A DNA stretch of 64,000 nucleotides from Bacteroidales bacterium. GTDB lineage: Bacteria; Bacteroidota; Bacteroidia; Bacteroidales; Muribaculaceae. Where the stretch lies: positions 1,302,001 through 1,366,000 of the forward strand of contig CP091725.1 in the NCBI GenBank assembly GCA_022009815.1, written 5' to 3'. A model generated the notes under the pieces. It was not told the DNA's origin, ran no database searches, and saw nothing but the letters and a program-made list of their open reading frames with translations. Below are positions 1-10,521 of this stretch, piece after piece. The first letter of the stretch is position 1. Each line of letters begins with the position of its first letter. The position numbers were made by a program, and so were the translations under genes.

Positions 1-346
1 CGAATGTCGATCCGACAGCAATTCCTGTAAATCCGTTACTCCATGCTTCTGCAACACAAGAATAGCTTTCCCCGACTCTCCGATTGAAGAAGATGTCACT
101 TTGCCTATCTTGAGACAACACCAACATACTATCAAGTCGATTGATCCAAGTCACATAGTTTTGATTGGAATTATTTGTAATTTCATAGTTCCATACACAA
201 GAGTAAGAGCCTGAGGGTCTATTGATAGGACCATGTGGAACGATATAGCGATAACAAGTCTCTTCATAAGAAATGTCATTGTTTTTTGCTTGTATACAAA
301 AAACAATTATAGCTGATAAAATCAGAATTTTAGTTTTCATTGTCAT
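1..346 (-). CDS. Secreted hypothetical protein, 3' end beyond window
   Basis: The reading frame opens at 346 (a second in-frame ATG lies at 340) and runs open to the window edge, so the C-terminus is missing. It begins with a short basic-hydrophobic signal peptide (MKTKILILSAIIVFC) and continues with a polar, Cys- and aromatic-containing mature part. I recognise no family. It is the most distal member of a run of small AT-rich secreted ORFs downstream of the RHS gene, all on the same strand. By position it could be another immunity or effector-tail fragment, but that is inference only. Confidence 0.6.
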   Translation of the reverse strand, partial: MTMKTKILILSAIIVFCIQAKNNDISYEETCYRYIVPHGPINRPSGSYSCVWNYEITNNSNQNYVTWINRLDSMLVLSQDRQSDIFFNRRVGESYSCVAEAWSNGFTGIAVGSTF

Positions 347-463
347 TCTTACGGGATTTATATTTCATAATTAAATTAGCGTTGGAATTGAGATTAATTT
401 CCAGTAAAGCTGACTACAGAAATTTTGCTTGCAACATAATCTCCATAGGATAACAGGTGGCAA

Positions 464-925
464 TTAATGTCTTGATGTTGCATTTGTGTCCATGAGAACA
501 ATTCTGTCATTGCTGATTTCGATAAAAATCCAGAACGTGTAATCAGTAACATTTATTTTTGATTGCCAAAAAGGATCGAATTTTAGGGATAATTGCGAGA
601 ACACGTCTCGAATGCACTCTGTATTATATATTTCAATTATTCTGATGCCACCAATGTCAGATGTCTGTTCTGGCAGTTTTTTCCCAAAATATGGCAAGTC
701 CTCTTGTGTGAACGCTCCAAATATTAAATATGGGTATTTGGAAAATTTTGACAATAACCTTGTTGCTATGACAATGTCTTTCTGTTTGTCAAAGTCAGAA
801 GAAGCGACATATTTTTCTATAAGGTCTCTATATGGAAATGCATCAATGCCATCTGATTTCTCAGCTCCATTTATAGCCATTACAGACAGGCTGAATGCAA
901 TTAAAGTCATTATATATCTTTTCAT
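464..925 (-). CDS. Small secreted protein in RHS-downstream array
   Basis: About 153 aa. I chose the ATG at 925 because it starts a good signal peptide (MKRYIMTLIAFSLSVMA); the longer frame to 958 only adds an unlikely polar leader inside the upstream gene. The mature protein is mixed alpha/beta with no motif I recognise. Its C-terminal pattern (W-x-F-I, then I-V-L near the end) resembles the end of the protein encoded at 927-1385, so the two may be distant relatives. The start lies 2 nt past the upstream stop. Context suggests a periplasmic immunity-like or accessory protein, unproven. Confidence 0.65.
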   Translation of the reverse strand: MKRYIMTLIAFSLSVMAINGAEKSDGIDAFPYRDLIEKYVASSDFDKQKDIVIATRLLSKFSKYPYLIFGAFTQEDLPYFGKKLPEQTSDIGGIRIIEIYNTECIRDVFSQLSLKFDPFWQSKINVTDYTFWIFIEISNDRIVLMDTNATSRH

Positions 926-926
926 A

Positions 927-1385
927 TCACCAACCTTTTGATACCGATTGCAATACAATGTCAGTCTTGCTGAATAAAATAAAATTCCAACAAGCAGTGC
1001 CGTCGCGGGCAGAAACTTCTGTGCTGTGGAAAATGCGTTTATTCGGAAGATAGTCGAACCAATCCATGTACGTCAAGCCTGATTTGTCTACAAAAATCAA
1101 ACAATCGCCAATGGTAATGAATCCGATATATTTAGAAGGGTTAAATCCGCAAAAGCTGTATTTAACAGTGACTGTCGCAAATAGTAACCCAGCATTGAAT
1201 CCTCTGTCTCCAAATGTGAGTTCTGCAAATTTTTTTTGACCGTCGCAGTCCACGTTCGATTGTATCATATAGATTAGGCTATCAGAGACCAGGCGCATCT
1301 CCGTTAGTTCCGTTTCATCTGCTTTAATGATAAACAGTGACGGTAAAAAAGCCAGCAGTGTTATTGCTAATCTCGTTGCTCTCAT
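927..1385 (-). CDS. Small secreted protein in RHS-downstream array
   Basis: 152 aa with an N-terminal signal peptide (MRATRLAITLLAFLPSLF) and a beta-rich mature part with four cysteines (VDCDG, YSFCGF, IGDC, TACWN) that could form disulfides in the periplasm. Its start codon overlaps the stop of the upstream gene by 4 nt (1382-1385), indicating translational coupling. No family recognised. The C-terminus shares a W-x-F-I/I-V-L pattern with the next gene, suggesting an old duplication. A secreted partner or immunity protein for the RHS locus is a positional guess. Confidence 0.65.
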   Translation of the reverse strand: MRATRLAITLLAFLPSLFIIKADETELTEMRLVSDSLIYMIQSNVDCDGQKKFAELTFGDRGFNAGLLFATVTVKYSFCGFNPSKYIGFITIGDCLIFVDKSGLTYMDWFDYLPNKRIFHSTEVSARDGTACWNFILFSKTDIVLQSVSKGW

Positions 1386-1963
1386 TTTTTTGCTTTTATA
1401 ATTATTTTGTCTTTATTGAGCACAGCTTTCTTCTGATATTCTATCCTGGTAAAGAAAGAAGTCTTACCTGTGCTGTATTTCACAGGATAGTCCGATGAAG
1501 ACGAAGCGTGATAGTCGGCTATATAGACGGGGCTCTTCACAACAGCAGAGTATACGCAGACCAATGTTCCATCGGTTAAATAATAAACAATATCTGAAAA
1601 CTCGTCGGAGTATACCAGTAGATATTGGTTGTACAGCTCCATATATTCCGATGTCTTAATGAATTTTTTGGAATGTATTTCATAGAATCCCATTGTGTAT
1701 TCAGAGGCATAATCTGCATAATTATAGAATTTGTTGACAAAGTCGTTACAATCATCATTTTCTGATAGCCTGTTCAGAAAAAAGAAGTCAGAAATGGCAA
1801 CCATAGAATATGGTCGCTCATTTTTATTCAGAGGGGAGATGCTCAAAATATAGTAATAGTGTTCTCCTTCCTCCAATTTACGGAAATGAGCGCCCTTGAA
1901 ATTTATATAGCCGCTTGACTGCAGCGTTAAGAACAGAATTGTCATCAAAATCAGTTTTTTCAT
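1382..1963 (-). CDS. Putative immunity/partner protein directly downstream of RHS toxin tip
   Basis: 193 aa, signal peptide MKKLILMTILFLTLQSSG, tyrosine-rich mature part, basic tail (IIIKAKK). The start codon at 1963 overlaps the RHS stop by 4 nt (1960-1963), the classic position of the cognate immunity gene in polymorphic toxin loci. It is AT-rich like the RHS tip and unlike the GC-rich RHS core, so tip and this gene probably travelled together. An export signal fits an inhibitor meeting its protease in the periplasm or at the surface. No homologous family is recognised; immunity function is inferred from position only. Confidence 0.6.
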   Translation of the reverse strand: MKKLILMTILFLTLQSSGYINFKGAHFRKLEEGEHYYYILSISPLNKNERPYSMVAISDFFFLNRLSENDDCNDFVNKFYNYADYASEYTMGFYEIHSKKFIKTSEYMELYNQYLLVYSDEFSDIVYYLTDGTLVCVYSAVVKSPVYIADYHASSSSDYPVKYSTGKTSFFTRIEYQKKAVLNKDKIIIKAKK

Positions 1964-4900
1964 TGTATCGGTTTTTTTAAAGTTGGCATATACGGTGTTG
2001 TCATAAGTATTTCAACATCTTTTTCATTTGGATTCTGTGGGGGATACGACATAATGCCTTTCGCATTTTGCTCATCGTCAAAGCCGAACGTGTGGAATAT
2101 TTCGTGCAGCCGATTCATCTGCGTATCAAAATCTATGTTCATTAAAATGGCTGTTTTAAGATGTGTTATTCCTCCAACAGCAGTGTAGGAACCATCAGGA
2201 TGCTCTTCTCTTCTTAACCTATGATTTGTTTTGTCGCCACGCCTGAAAGTATTTCCGATATTGAATCCTTCAAAATTATCCGCTGTGGCCATGGCTTCGG
2301 CTTTTACTTGGTCAGCGCCAATGAAAGTCAAATCAAAAACAACCGAATACCCAGAATATTCGCCGTTGGTTACGACTAATCCCAAATTATTGAGGTGTTT
2401 TGAAATTGAGTTGTTCAACTCTTCGATTTCAGACAGAGAATAACCTGGGACTATTTTTGTTTCAGAATACAATGAACCTATATCCGATGTAACAACATAA
2501 TAATCAGCTTTGATTGTCACAGTCTTATTTCCTTCATCTATAATTCTTATAGCTTTTCTTCCGTCCAAATCCACGTTGCGTACAGGGTTGTTTGCGCAGT
2601 AGGCGTAGGGTGAGAGGGATGGGTAGGAGAGAGCGAGCGGGTCGGGCGTGGTGAAGCGCACGAGCAGAGGGTCGTAAAATCGGGCCTCGTTGTCATACCA
2701 ATCTATGCTCTCGAACTGCTCGAATTCCTTGTCCACGTGCATGCGGCGCGTGGCAGGGATGTTGTTGGGTGCCTTGTAGACGGGCAGCCCGGAGGCGTAG
2801 TAGCAAACAGCCTGCTCCACCGTGCCGGCGCTGTCGGTTACAGCCACGATGCTGCCAAGCGAGTTACGCACGTAGCGGTGGCTGTGCCAGCGTCCGTTGT
2901 CGTCCTTGGAGAAGAATCCGCCGCTCCACTCCAGGCGGCGAGTCCTACCGCCGACGCGCAGCACGTCGCCGTAGTATTCGCGGAGGGTGGATCGCGCCCG
3001 CTTCTGCTCGCGCACCACCGTGTCGCCGTTCTCAACGCGAGTCACGGTCGTGACGTAATAGCTTGTCTCCGTCTCGCGCTCCTTCACGCCGTCGGCGTTG
3101 TAGCTCAGGCTCAGTGTGTTGCCGTTGTCCATCGTGAAGCGTATCGGCAGGTGACGGTCGTTGTAGAGAATTGATGCGATGCGGCGTGTGCGGTCGGCTG
3201 TTATGCGCCCGCACTGGTCGTAGACAATCGGACGGTTGTATTCACCCTCTGCAAACCGCGGCGCATATACCGCCATCGCTGGCGACGATGAGTCGACGAT
3301 GCGGCTCACGCGGTTGCCCTCGTATTCGATTGCAGCCTCCTGCACCGCCGGGTATCCGCGGTTTATCATCGTGACATTGCCGTTGAGGTCGTAGTCGAAC
3401 GTCTCGGAGAAAAGTTCCGTAAACGGCGACAGGTTGCTCTCCCCGCATATCGCCGCCGTCAGGAAGCGGCGGGCGCCGTAGTCGTACTCCATGCGCTGGA
3501 CGAACTTCTCTCCGCCGTAGGCAACGCTTGTGGTTTTTTCCGCCACCAAGCCATTGGCGGCGAAGGAGAGCGTCTCGCTGTAGCTGTTGTTGGCGATGGC
3601 AGTGACGCGCCCCTCCGCATCGAGCGTGTAGCCGGTCGCACCGTCGCTGCCGCCTCTCCGCCTCACAAGCCTGCCGGCGGCGTCATAGTCGTGGTAGGCC
3701 CGTTCCCATTTTCCGCCGTCCACCCGGATTTCCTCCGCATATAGCTGTCCGCCGTCCTGCATGTATGAGAAACAGCGGTCGATGGTCACCTCGTCGGGAT
3801 TCGTCTGAAACTCGCCTTGCGGCAGCGACAGCACGGTGCGGCAGCGCGTTGGGCGCCCGATGAAATTGCAGTCGGTGAACGTGCTTTCGATGAACTCCGC
3901 CGTGTACTGCCTGCGGCACCGGGCGCGCTCGCGTCCGCGGCGGTCGTAGAGCCACACCGTGAACTCCGGGAACCCCATGCCGCCCATCACGGCGCAACCC
4001 GTGGGCTTGCCCAGGCGCGACGGCGCGCGCTCAAAGGCGTATTCCGCGTCCGATGGCAGAGTCCAGTCGGAAGTCCAGAAGTCGTATGAGTCGTAGTACC
4101 AAGCATTTGTGAAGTTGTAGTCGCGGTCGGGCGCATTCTCGAGACGGTAGCACATGTGCATATCCTTGTCGACCGTGGCGTCGAACACCGCCGAGATTTC
4201 CGACTGTGCATACTTCCGTTCCAGCTCCTCCCGCGTCCACGGTATGGATGAAATTCCAACCGTCACGCCCGCCACGGCAAGCCTCTTGTCGCTGTCGTAG
4301 GCATAGAAACGCCACTGCCCGCGGCTGCGCAGACAGCCGTCCTGCTCGAGCGCCAGCCGACCGAGCCGGTCGTAGACATAATATGTCGGCGCCACGCCGG
4401 GCACACGGCTCATCGTCACCCTGTTGCGTCCGTCGTATCGCCACTCCGAGCAGTATCGTTCCACCGTAGTTGAGTTGCACACGCCGTCGGCCGTCAGCCT
4501 CCGTGCCCCCTCGGGCGACACCGTGAACCTCAGCCTTCCGCACTCGTCGTAGACCCAGAAAGTCCAAGCGTCGTCTTCAAGCTCCGCCACCTTGCGTCCG
4601 TCAAAATCAGTGAAAACCGAGCGCGAATAAGCACTCGTCTCGTCGGTCTCAATCGTGAACCTCAGCGTCCCCTCCTTGTAGTATCCCTGGCGCACCAGCC
4701 GCCCTTCGCCGTCAACATCAAAAATCGGAACAGTCTCGTCGAAGCAGAACCCATGCTCCATGATGCGGGGCTTCGATGCCCCCGGGCGCGTCATCGACAC
4801 CGGTCTGCCTTCCTCCGACAACTCGTATTTAAAAGTCGTCAGCGGTCTGTCGCATCCGTAGAACGCCTTGGCCTCTCCGATCAGCGATGCCGGCGCCACA

Positions 4901-5202
4901 AACGCCCCTCCGCTGTGCGTGCCCACCGGCAGCCACCGCTCCGCCATCTTGTCGCCGTGGCCGTAGACCGTCAGCTCCGCCACGTCCTCGAAATCGCCGC
5001 CCGCACCCACGCGTACAGTCTCCACCGGGCGTCCCAGCCCGTCAAAATAAGTTGTCGTGACACGCGCCATATCGAAGTATGCCGCCGGCTCGCTGCGCGA
5101 CGGCGAGTAAGATTCGATCACGCGCACATAGCTCATCGGCGCCTCCGCCGCAACCATAGGCAGGGCAAGCAGAAACAGTGATATGCCGACAAAATGCTTC
5201 AT
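1960..5202 (-). CDS. RHS/YD-repeat protein with C-terminal metzincin-like protease domain
   Basis: About 1080 aa starting at 5202 with signal peptide MKHFVGISLFLLALPMVA; a longer frame to 5259 lacks a plausible start. Many YD-type repeats (for example YDRRGRERA, YDYDAAGR) lead to an RHS-associated core ending in a typical DP-LALSYPSLSPYAY-CANNP-VRNVDLDGR signature. After DLDGR comes an unrelated tail of about 198 residues with HEIFHTFGFDD (around residue 1033), matching HExxHxxGxxD, followed by KGIMSYP, a Met-turn. This is the active-site layout of metzincin zinc proteases. GC content drops sharply at about position 2575, where the tail begins, as expected for an exchanged toxin tip. Family assignment of core: sure; protease tip: seen by motif; toxin role: inferred. 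Confidence 0.88.
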   Translation of the reverse strand: MKHFVGISLFLLALPMVAAEAPMSYVRVIESYSPSRSEPAAYFDMARVTTTYFDGLGRPVETVRVGAGGDFEDVAELTVYGHGDKMAERWLPVGTHSGGAFVAPASLIGEAKAFYGCDRPLTTFKYELSEEGRPVSMTRPGASKPRIMEHGFCFDETVPIFDVDGEGRLVRQGYYKEGTLRFTIETDETSAYSRSVFTDFDGRKVAELEDDAWTFWVYDECGRLRFTVSPEGARRLTADGVCNSTTVERYCSEWRYDGRNRVTMSRVPGVAPTYYVYDRLGRLALEQDGCLRSRGQWRFYAYDSDKRLAVAGVTVGISSIPWTREELERKYAQSEISAVFDATVDKDMHMCYRLENAPDRDYNFTNAWYYDSYDFWTSDWTLPSDAEYAFERAPSRLGKPTGCAVMGGMGFPEFTVWLYDRRGRERARCRRQYTAEFIESTFTDCNFIGRPTRCRTVLSLPQGEFQTNPDEVTIDRCFSYMQDGGQLYAEEIRVDGGKWERAYHDYDAAGRLVRRRGGSDGATGYTLDAEGRVTAIANNSYSETLSFAANGLVAEKTTSVAYGGEKFVQRMEYDYGARRFLTAAICGESNLSPFTELFSETFDYDLNGNVTMINRGYPAVQEAAIEYEGNRVSRIVDSSSPAMAVYAPRFAEGEYNRPIVYDQCGRITADRTRRIASILYNDRHLPIRFTMDNGNTLSLSYNADGVKERETETSYYVTTVTRVENGDTVVREQKRARSTLREYYGDVLRVGGRTRRLEWSGGFFSKDDNGRWHSHRYVRNSLGSIVAVTDSAGTVEQAVCYYASGLPVYKAPNNIPATRRMHVDKEFEQFESIDWYDNEARFYDPLLVRFTTPDPLALSYPSLSPYAYCANNPVRNVDLDGRKAIRIIDEGNKTVTIKADYYVVTSDIGSLYSETKIVPGYSLSEIEELNNSISKHLNNLGLVVTNGEYSGYSVVFDLTFIGADQVKAEAMATADNFEGFNIGNTFRRGDKTNHRLRREEHPDGSYTAVGGITHLKTAILMNIDFDTQMNRLHEIFHTFGFDDEQNAKGIMSYPPQNPNEKDVEILMTTPYMPTLKKPIQ

Positions 5203-5469
5203 CTCGATGGTAATAGGTTTGTTGATAGCAAAGTAAACGAAAAAAAGCCATAAATGCAATAGCAGATTCTGTAATTCTGCAAACTTCTTCGATTTCTTAT
5301 AGAAGTGTCATTTCTTCAATACCGAATCGCTGAAAAGAATAGAGTTTTCACATAAAACGGTGACGATGAACACACCGCAGGTTTCTCCTCCGATGTCGCA
5401 GACTGCCTGAAGTCAACTTCGGCGAGATGGTTGTAAGCGCAGTTGCCAATAATATGCACATCGTTTTTC

Positions 5470-8400
5470 TCATTTCAACCGATATTTGTATTCAAATTTT
5501 TTGATAAAAAACTCATTGAAATCTTTAATGCCATCAAGGCGTCCGAACTTGTCGTACGAAAAGAACGTGGAAGTCCCGTCGCAGTCGGTCTTTTCGGCTA
5601 TGCCCGTCAGCCAATGATACTTTAGAGTGGTGATTTTCGCCTCGGGCAAATTCTCGCGTATGGAGTTGAAAAGGGATGTCAGCGACTTGTCGTCGTAAAT
5701 CAACGATATGCCACCGCGACTGAATCCGGCAGATTCCGCTATTCTGGAGAGTGTGGCAAAGTCTGTATTCAGGGCTTCAACGATAGGATATTTCCCATTA
5801 TATCCCCATAAGTATGAAGCGAGTACAATTCCATTGTAGCTTATTTGCGCTATATTGCCGTTGCTTTCATACAAATACTCATACTCTGGAATATTGATGA
5901 AGTTTTTCAAATCCTCGTTGATATGTGCAGATTTACCTAATTCGTATTTAGGAACGACATCAGCTCCCGACTCTCCGACAAACGAGCGCACCAGGCGTCC
6001 TGCTTCGTCATATTCCATTCGTCTGGCGGCAGTTATCTTGCCGTCGCAGACGGTAACCTCGGAGTCAATTATGGCATATCGCGGATTTAGATAAGTGTAG
6101 AAAGTCTCTTGTCTGCGCCCTTTTGAGTCAAAAGTCCAATCCGATTTCTTCAGCCGACAGAAATTGCTGTAGTCGGAGAACGACGTTGAGAAATACGAGC
6201 ATCCGTACTCTTGCTTGGAGACAGAGTCCCATTCGGATGTGGAGGATACGTTTGTTTTAACGAGCCTTTTGACAAACGGAATCAATTTGTATTCACTTAC
6301 GGTATAATCGGCAATTAAATCCTCAGGTTCCTTAAGCATCAGATTTGAGAAATCGCTGATTTTTACGAAATCTCCCGTGAAATTTCCGCCGTCGCCTTCC
6401 AAAACCTCGTATTTATAGTCGTATCGCTTCTGCTGATTGTTGCCGATTGTGTTGAATACAGTCTTGCAGACCAAATCACCTCTTTATGGGCATACGATGT
6501 GTATATGCGGTTGTTGGTCGAGCCGCAGTTGGAGAAAGCCATGTCAAGATGGTCCGGGCAGTCGATATATGTTGAAAAATCGTATTGGGTGATAATTTTA
6601 TCGTTATTGTGTTCATCGGTCTCAAACACGCGGGAGTATAATATGTCTGCAGTGCCTGTGGCGGTTGTCGGCAAACCATATGACGAAGTGCCGTATACGG
6701 TTTCCAAATCATCACCCATTCCGCCGTCGTCGTGCCCGCCCATAATAAAGTGGTAGGCATATTCCGGTTCAAACGGCACCACGCCGCTCGACGTGTTGTC
6801 TTTTGTATAATCCGTGGCATATTTGTAAGTCTTCCGGATCTTGGCGTTTGTCACATCGTCGGTGCAAGATGTTATGCTTCTAATCCTCAGTCCGCCCCAA
6901 AGTTTTGTCGGGGGAAATAGTTGTGGTGGTTATGTCGTTGAAATTGATTTTGACTATGCCAAAATCGCCTTCGCTATTATCTCTTTCGAAATAACTTCTC
7001 AGAACGTCGAGGCTTATGTTGCGGGGATTGCAGAGACGAATCCTATATTGCCCCGGCTTGGAGATTGATATTATTTGTTTCCTGGCGCTGTTTCCGAATC
7101 AATGAAGACGGTCGCTACAACCTCGTTCTTTCCATTGTATATTTTTACTGATGGATAGGCGTTTGAATATGCGGTTGAGTGGCTGTGGTTGTAATCCTTC
7201 CATCCGTCATCCCCTTGCAGGTAGCCCATACCCTTGAACATTTCGAAGTAGTTTGACACGTCCACATAGATATTTGTCGGGCTGCTTACGGTTATTGCAG
7301 CCTCCAGGACTTCGCCATGTTTGCGTCCGCACAGGGTGTAGTTGTGGGGAGTTGTGTAGGTGATTGTTTTTTCTTCATTTTTTTGGGCGTTTACAAACGC
7401 ATAGTCGTGCGGCTCCCATTCGAAAGCCGTATGTCCACCAGTCGGATAAGTAATCTTGTTCAGAATTCCTATGGCGGCATACGCAGCATTCGGCTCTCTG
7501 TCGCCATAAGGGTAGCTTCCAAGTTGATGCTCAAACTGGTTGGTAAGCAGCGATGCGTTGTTGCAGCCGTTGTAATATCCCCAATGGTCTTGCGACTTGG
7601 AATAATTATCTGGTACAGAGCCTTTTTCATAATCAAATGAAAACAATGTCTGCTTGTTTTTGCCGTCAGCCGACACTTCCGAAATTTTATTGAGCAGTCC
7701 GCCGCGTTTGCCCCGGAATGGACTCTCCGACTGTTCAAACACGAAATTCTTCACCGGAGTGCATTCGGAATCGTTTCTGAATATTGTGATTTTCGACAGC
7801 CTGTCGTACTGCGAAGTTCTGGTGTCGACATCCACGGTTGTTGTCTCATAAGAGAACTCCACAATCTCCGAACTGGAGACAATCCGCTTCAGCAGTTTGG
7901 GATAGTAGTCGATGTATGAGTCGGCACCGGTGTAGCCCTGCACAAGTCCTTTGATATAATCTGAATTGAAACAGTCCTCATATCTATATGTGCCGCCAAC
8001 CCGATAGATGCGCTCGCCCATATTCTGGTATTCAAACATAATCGAGTCGCCTTGCAAAGACTTTATTTTGGTCAGATGCCATGCGGAAATGAAGCGGTAT
8101 TTATCTTTCTGCATATCCGCGTTTTGCAGCATCCGATAATAGTACAGGTAAGAATATTCGCTATATTCCGTAGCTTCAAAATAATAACGAGTGCCCTTGT
8201 CGTCGACAATCTCATAACGGCCGGGGTAGTAGTTGCTGTTCAAAGTCCTGCCATTTTCAAAATAGAGATAAGACGGCGACTGCAAGACCATCTGCCGGTT
8301 GTCGTCGTATATGAAAGTGCCGGTCATCCCCATTCCCGCAATCTGCAGCACATCGTTGGCCACGTCAAGACGGTTTTCCTCGTAAGGCTGGCAATAACGT

Positions 8401-8879
8401 GATATGTATTTGACATAGTCGGAGTTTGCCACAGCATAGTTATATTCCTTAGGCTTGTTGCATACGTAGTTTCTGAGTTTTTTACCGTCGGATGTAATAT
8501 TGAACAGTCCTCGCATCATCCCGCCCTCCGCGAGCATCTCGTCAGGCAGACCGTTGACCGTGCGCGATATCGTGGCTCCGGCGAGCAGCGTCCATCCCAG
8601 ACCTACAATTCCCGCGTTCTCGTTCACTTTGATGCCGCCTCCGTGGTAACCTATGGAAATCGGCACAGACAGAGATCCGTGGCTCACCTCGTAAATAGGC
8701 AGGTTGATGTCGGGTTGCCCGGATGCGAGCGAGACTCCGAAATCAATGTATCTGTTGAGCGACTCCACCTCTGGCGACGGTGGCAGCACGGAGAAGTTGT
8801 GTGGCGCATACTTCAGATTGTCGGCTGCCGCCGACAGGATTGATGCGATAGATAATGTTATGACCATCAAATATTTCAT
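5470..8879 (-). CDS. YD-repeat partner protein (N-terminal SpvB/RHS-like), broken by three frameshifts
   Basis: Starts at 8879 with signal peptide MKYLMVITLSIASILSAAA. The next section (LPPSPEVESLNRY, SLASGQPDINLPIYE, ISIGYHGGGIKVNENAG, VGLGWTLLAGA) is the conserved N-terminus of a large Bacteroidales protein family that sits immediately upstream of RHS genes. The frame is lost near 7073, again near 6900 and near 6478; each neighbouring frame continues the same protein, down to YD-like repeats (YDEAGRLVRSF, FFSYDKFGRLDGIKD) and a stop at 5470. Repaired length is about 1135 aa, which fits an intact gene. Either a real pseudogene or three assembly indels; I favour indels given the pattern across the window. 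Confidence 0.8.
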
Positions 8880-8891
8880 AGATCCGAATTT

Positions 8892-9558
8892 TTATTGTTG
8901 TTGTATCAATGCAACTTTTACGATGCTTCCGTCATATTGCCTGTATTCAACGAATTCAGCTTCCATTTTGTGTTCATTTAATTTGATGCCGACTTCTTTT
9001 GCCCAGGAATTGGAAATCTCAATGGGATGTATTAGAAAAATTGTGTGGATATCTAAATTGAAATATGGCTCAAGATTCAGAGTCCTGACCAAGTCGCGTA
9101 TGTTTCGATTTATTTATCAGTTCGAAACTTTCAATGACACTATTCCAAATTGTGTATGGACATCCTGGCTCTGGGCTGTCTCGAATATATTCCAACGTAT
9201 CTTTTTGGGCGTGAATCGACACAGTGCTTGGCACGTCGTCGTCAAACGAAAGAGAATAGCCTTTTTTCATGAAACGCATTCTTATTTGTCCTCTTGAGAG
9301 CTTTTTCAATTCATCCGGGAATACTGCTGGATTGTCAGTGACGGCGACCAATGTGTCGTTCGACAGCAGCACCTTGAATACCCGGCTCTCGATAGCCCGA
9401 ACTGTATCTCCGTTAATGTCTTTGGGGAAAAGCCTTGTCCCACGGAAAAACACATCTTTATAGAGGATGATAGAATCGGTTTCCGCATTGGGCGTGGAGG
9501 CGTTGGCCAATGGAGATAGGCTGAAAAGGATGACAAATAATAGGATTGAAAGTTTCAT
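8892..9558 (-). CDS. Secreted hypothetical protein, one frameshift
   Basis: Signal peptide MKLSILLFVILFSLSPLANA starts at 9558. The first frame ends at 9070 after KSKHTRLGQDSES, but a shift near 9105-9115 continues smoothly (NRNIRDLVRTLNLEPYFN) to a stop at 8892, giving about 221 aa. No family recognised. It lies directly upstream (12 nt) of the YD-repeat partner gene on the same strand, so it probably shares its transcript. Possibly an immunity gene of an earlier toxin tip or an accessory periplasmic protein; this is positional inference. Confidence 0.6.
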
Positions 9559-9714
9559 TGTAACTTCTATTTTGTTTTAGATTTTAAATGAATGAAAATC
9601 AGGCTGTTCTTCCATAAGGCAAATACGGTTCGGCTTAAAAATGGACATTGAGCCGGTAGTGACCTTTAAGTCAAGACTCTTTTATGAAGTTGCTTCGTAT
9701 AAGGTCTGCTCAGA

Positions 9715-10487
9715 TCAGAATCCTCTCAAATGTCGGTATTTTTTCAGGTACAAATGCTCATTGTCTTTGTATATGGCCCTGATTCTGACTTTCGACGGAG
9801 CAATATTAATAAATCTGACAGGACCGTCGTCTCCTCCAACTTCATCCCACGTTACGGTTCTGTATGTTATTTGCCATTCATTGTTGTCATTCAATTCACA
9901 AATCCAAGCAGGTTTGATAAACTTGAAGATGACAGGATGACGCACTTCAAAATGAAATAACCAGTAGTTACATCTGTCCGCTATTTTAAAGCGGCCATAG
10001 GTTCTCTGTGTGGGAATCAAGAACTCTTTTATGAACTCATTTATGCACACTCTCATTTTTTGTTCGTCATTCGAATTAAATCCAGTGGGAGTGAAAAAGA
10101 AATGGGCTCCATTCTGCTCCAGAACAATCAGAGGCTCCATGTCATATCTGGATCGATCCAATTCACCATAGCCTGAGTATTCGCTTATCTGCAACAATAA
10201 AACGGAATCGACTCTCATTATCTCAATGGCATAATCCTTAAACATCTTCCGTTCAAATTCCATCTTTTTATCACCTTGTCGACAGAAAAACCGTCTTTGT
10301 AAATCCACCATTTTATTATTTCGGGTTCTTGTACGGATACAAACTCCAAAATTTTTTGAAAAGATGGAGAATTCGTTTCATATACGGTGTACGATTCCAA
10401 ACCTCCGGGCAGCGCGTTTCGTCCCAATTGTCCAAACACGGATAGCGAAGATAAAAGCAATGCTGTTATAAATGGTAATGATTTCAT
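9715..10487 (-). CDS. Secreted hypothetical protein, one homopolymer frameshift
   Basis: Starts at 10487 with signal peptide MKSLPFITALLLSSLSVFG. The frame breaks in a run of five A (minus strand; 10265-10269). Adding one A joins FSVDKVIK to KMEFERKMFKDYAIEIMR and the protein then runs to a stop at 9715, about 257 aa. The C-terminal half is rich in aromatic and charged residues with a basic tail (LYLKKYRHLRGF). No family recognised. Same strand and base composition as the other small ORFs around the RHS genes. Confidence 0.6.
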
Positions 10488-10521
10488 ATTATTGTTTCTT
10501 TGCTCTTTTTGTATGGTTTAA

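Noticed and set aside
5203..5469. A gene between the RHS gene and its partner
   Set aside because: No frame with a start, signal or family motif; only short open stretches.
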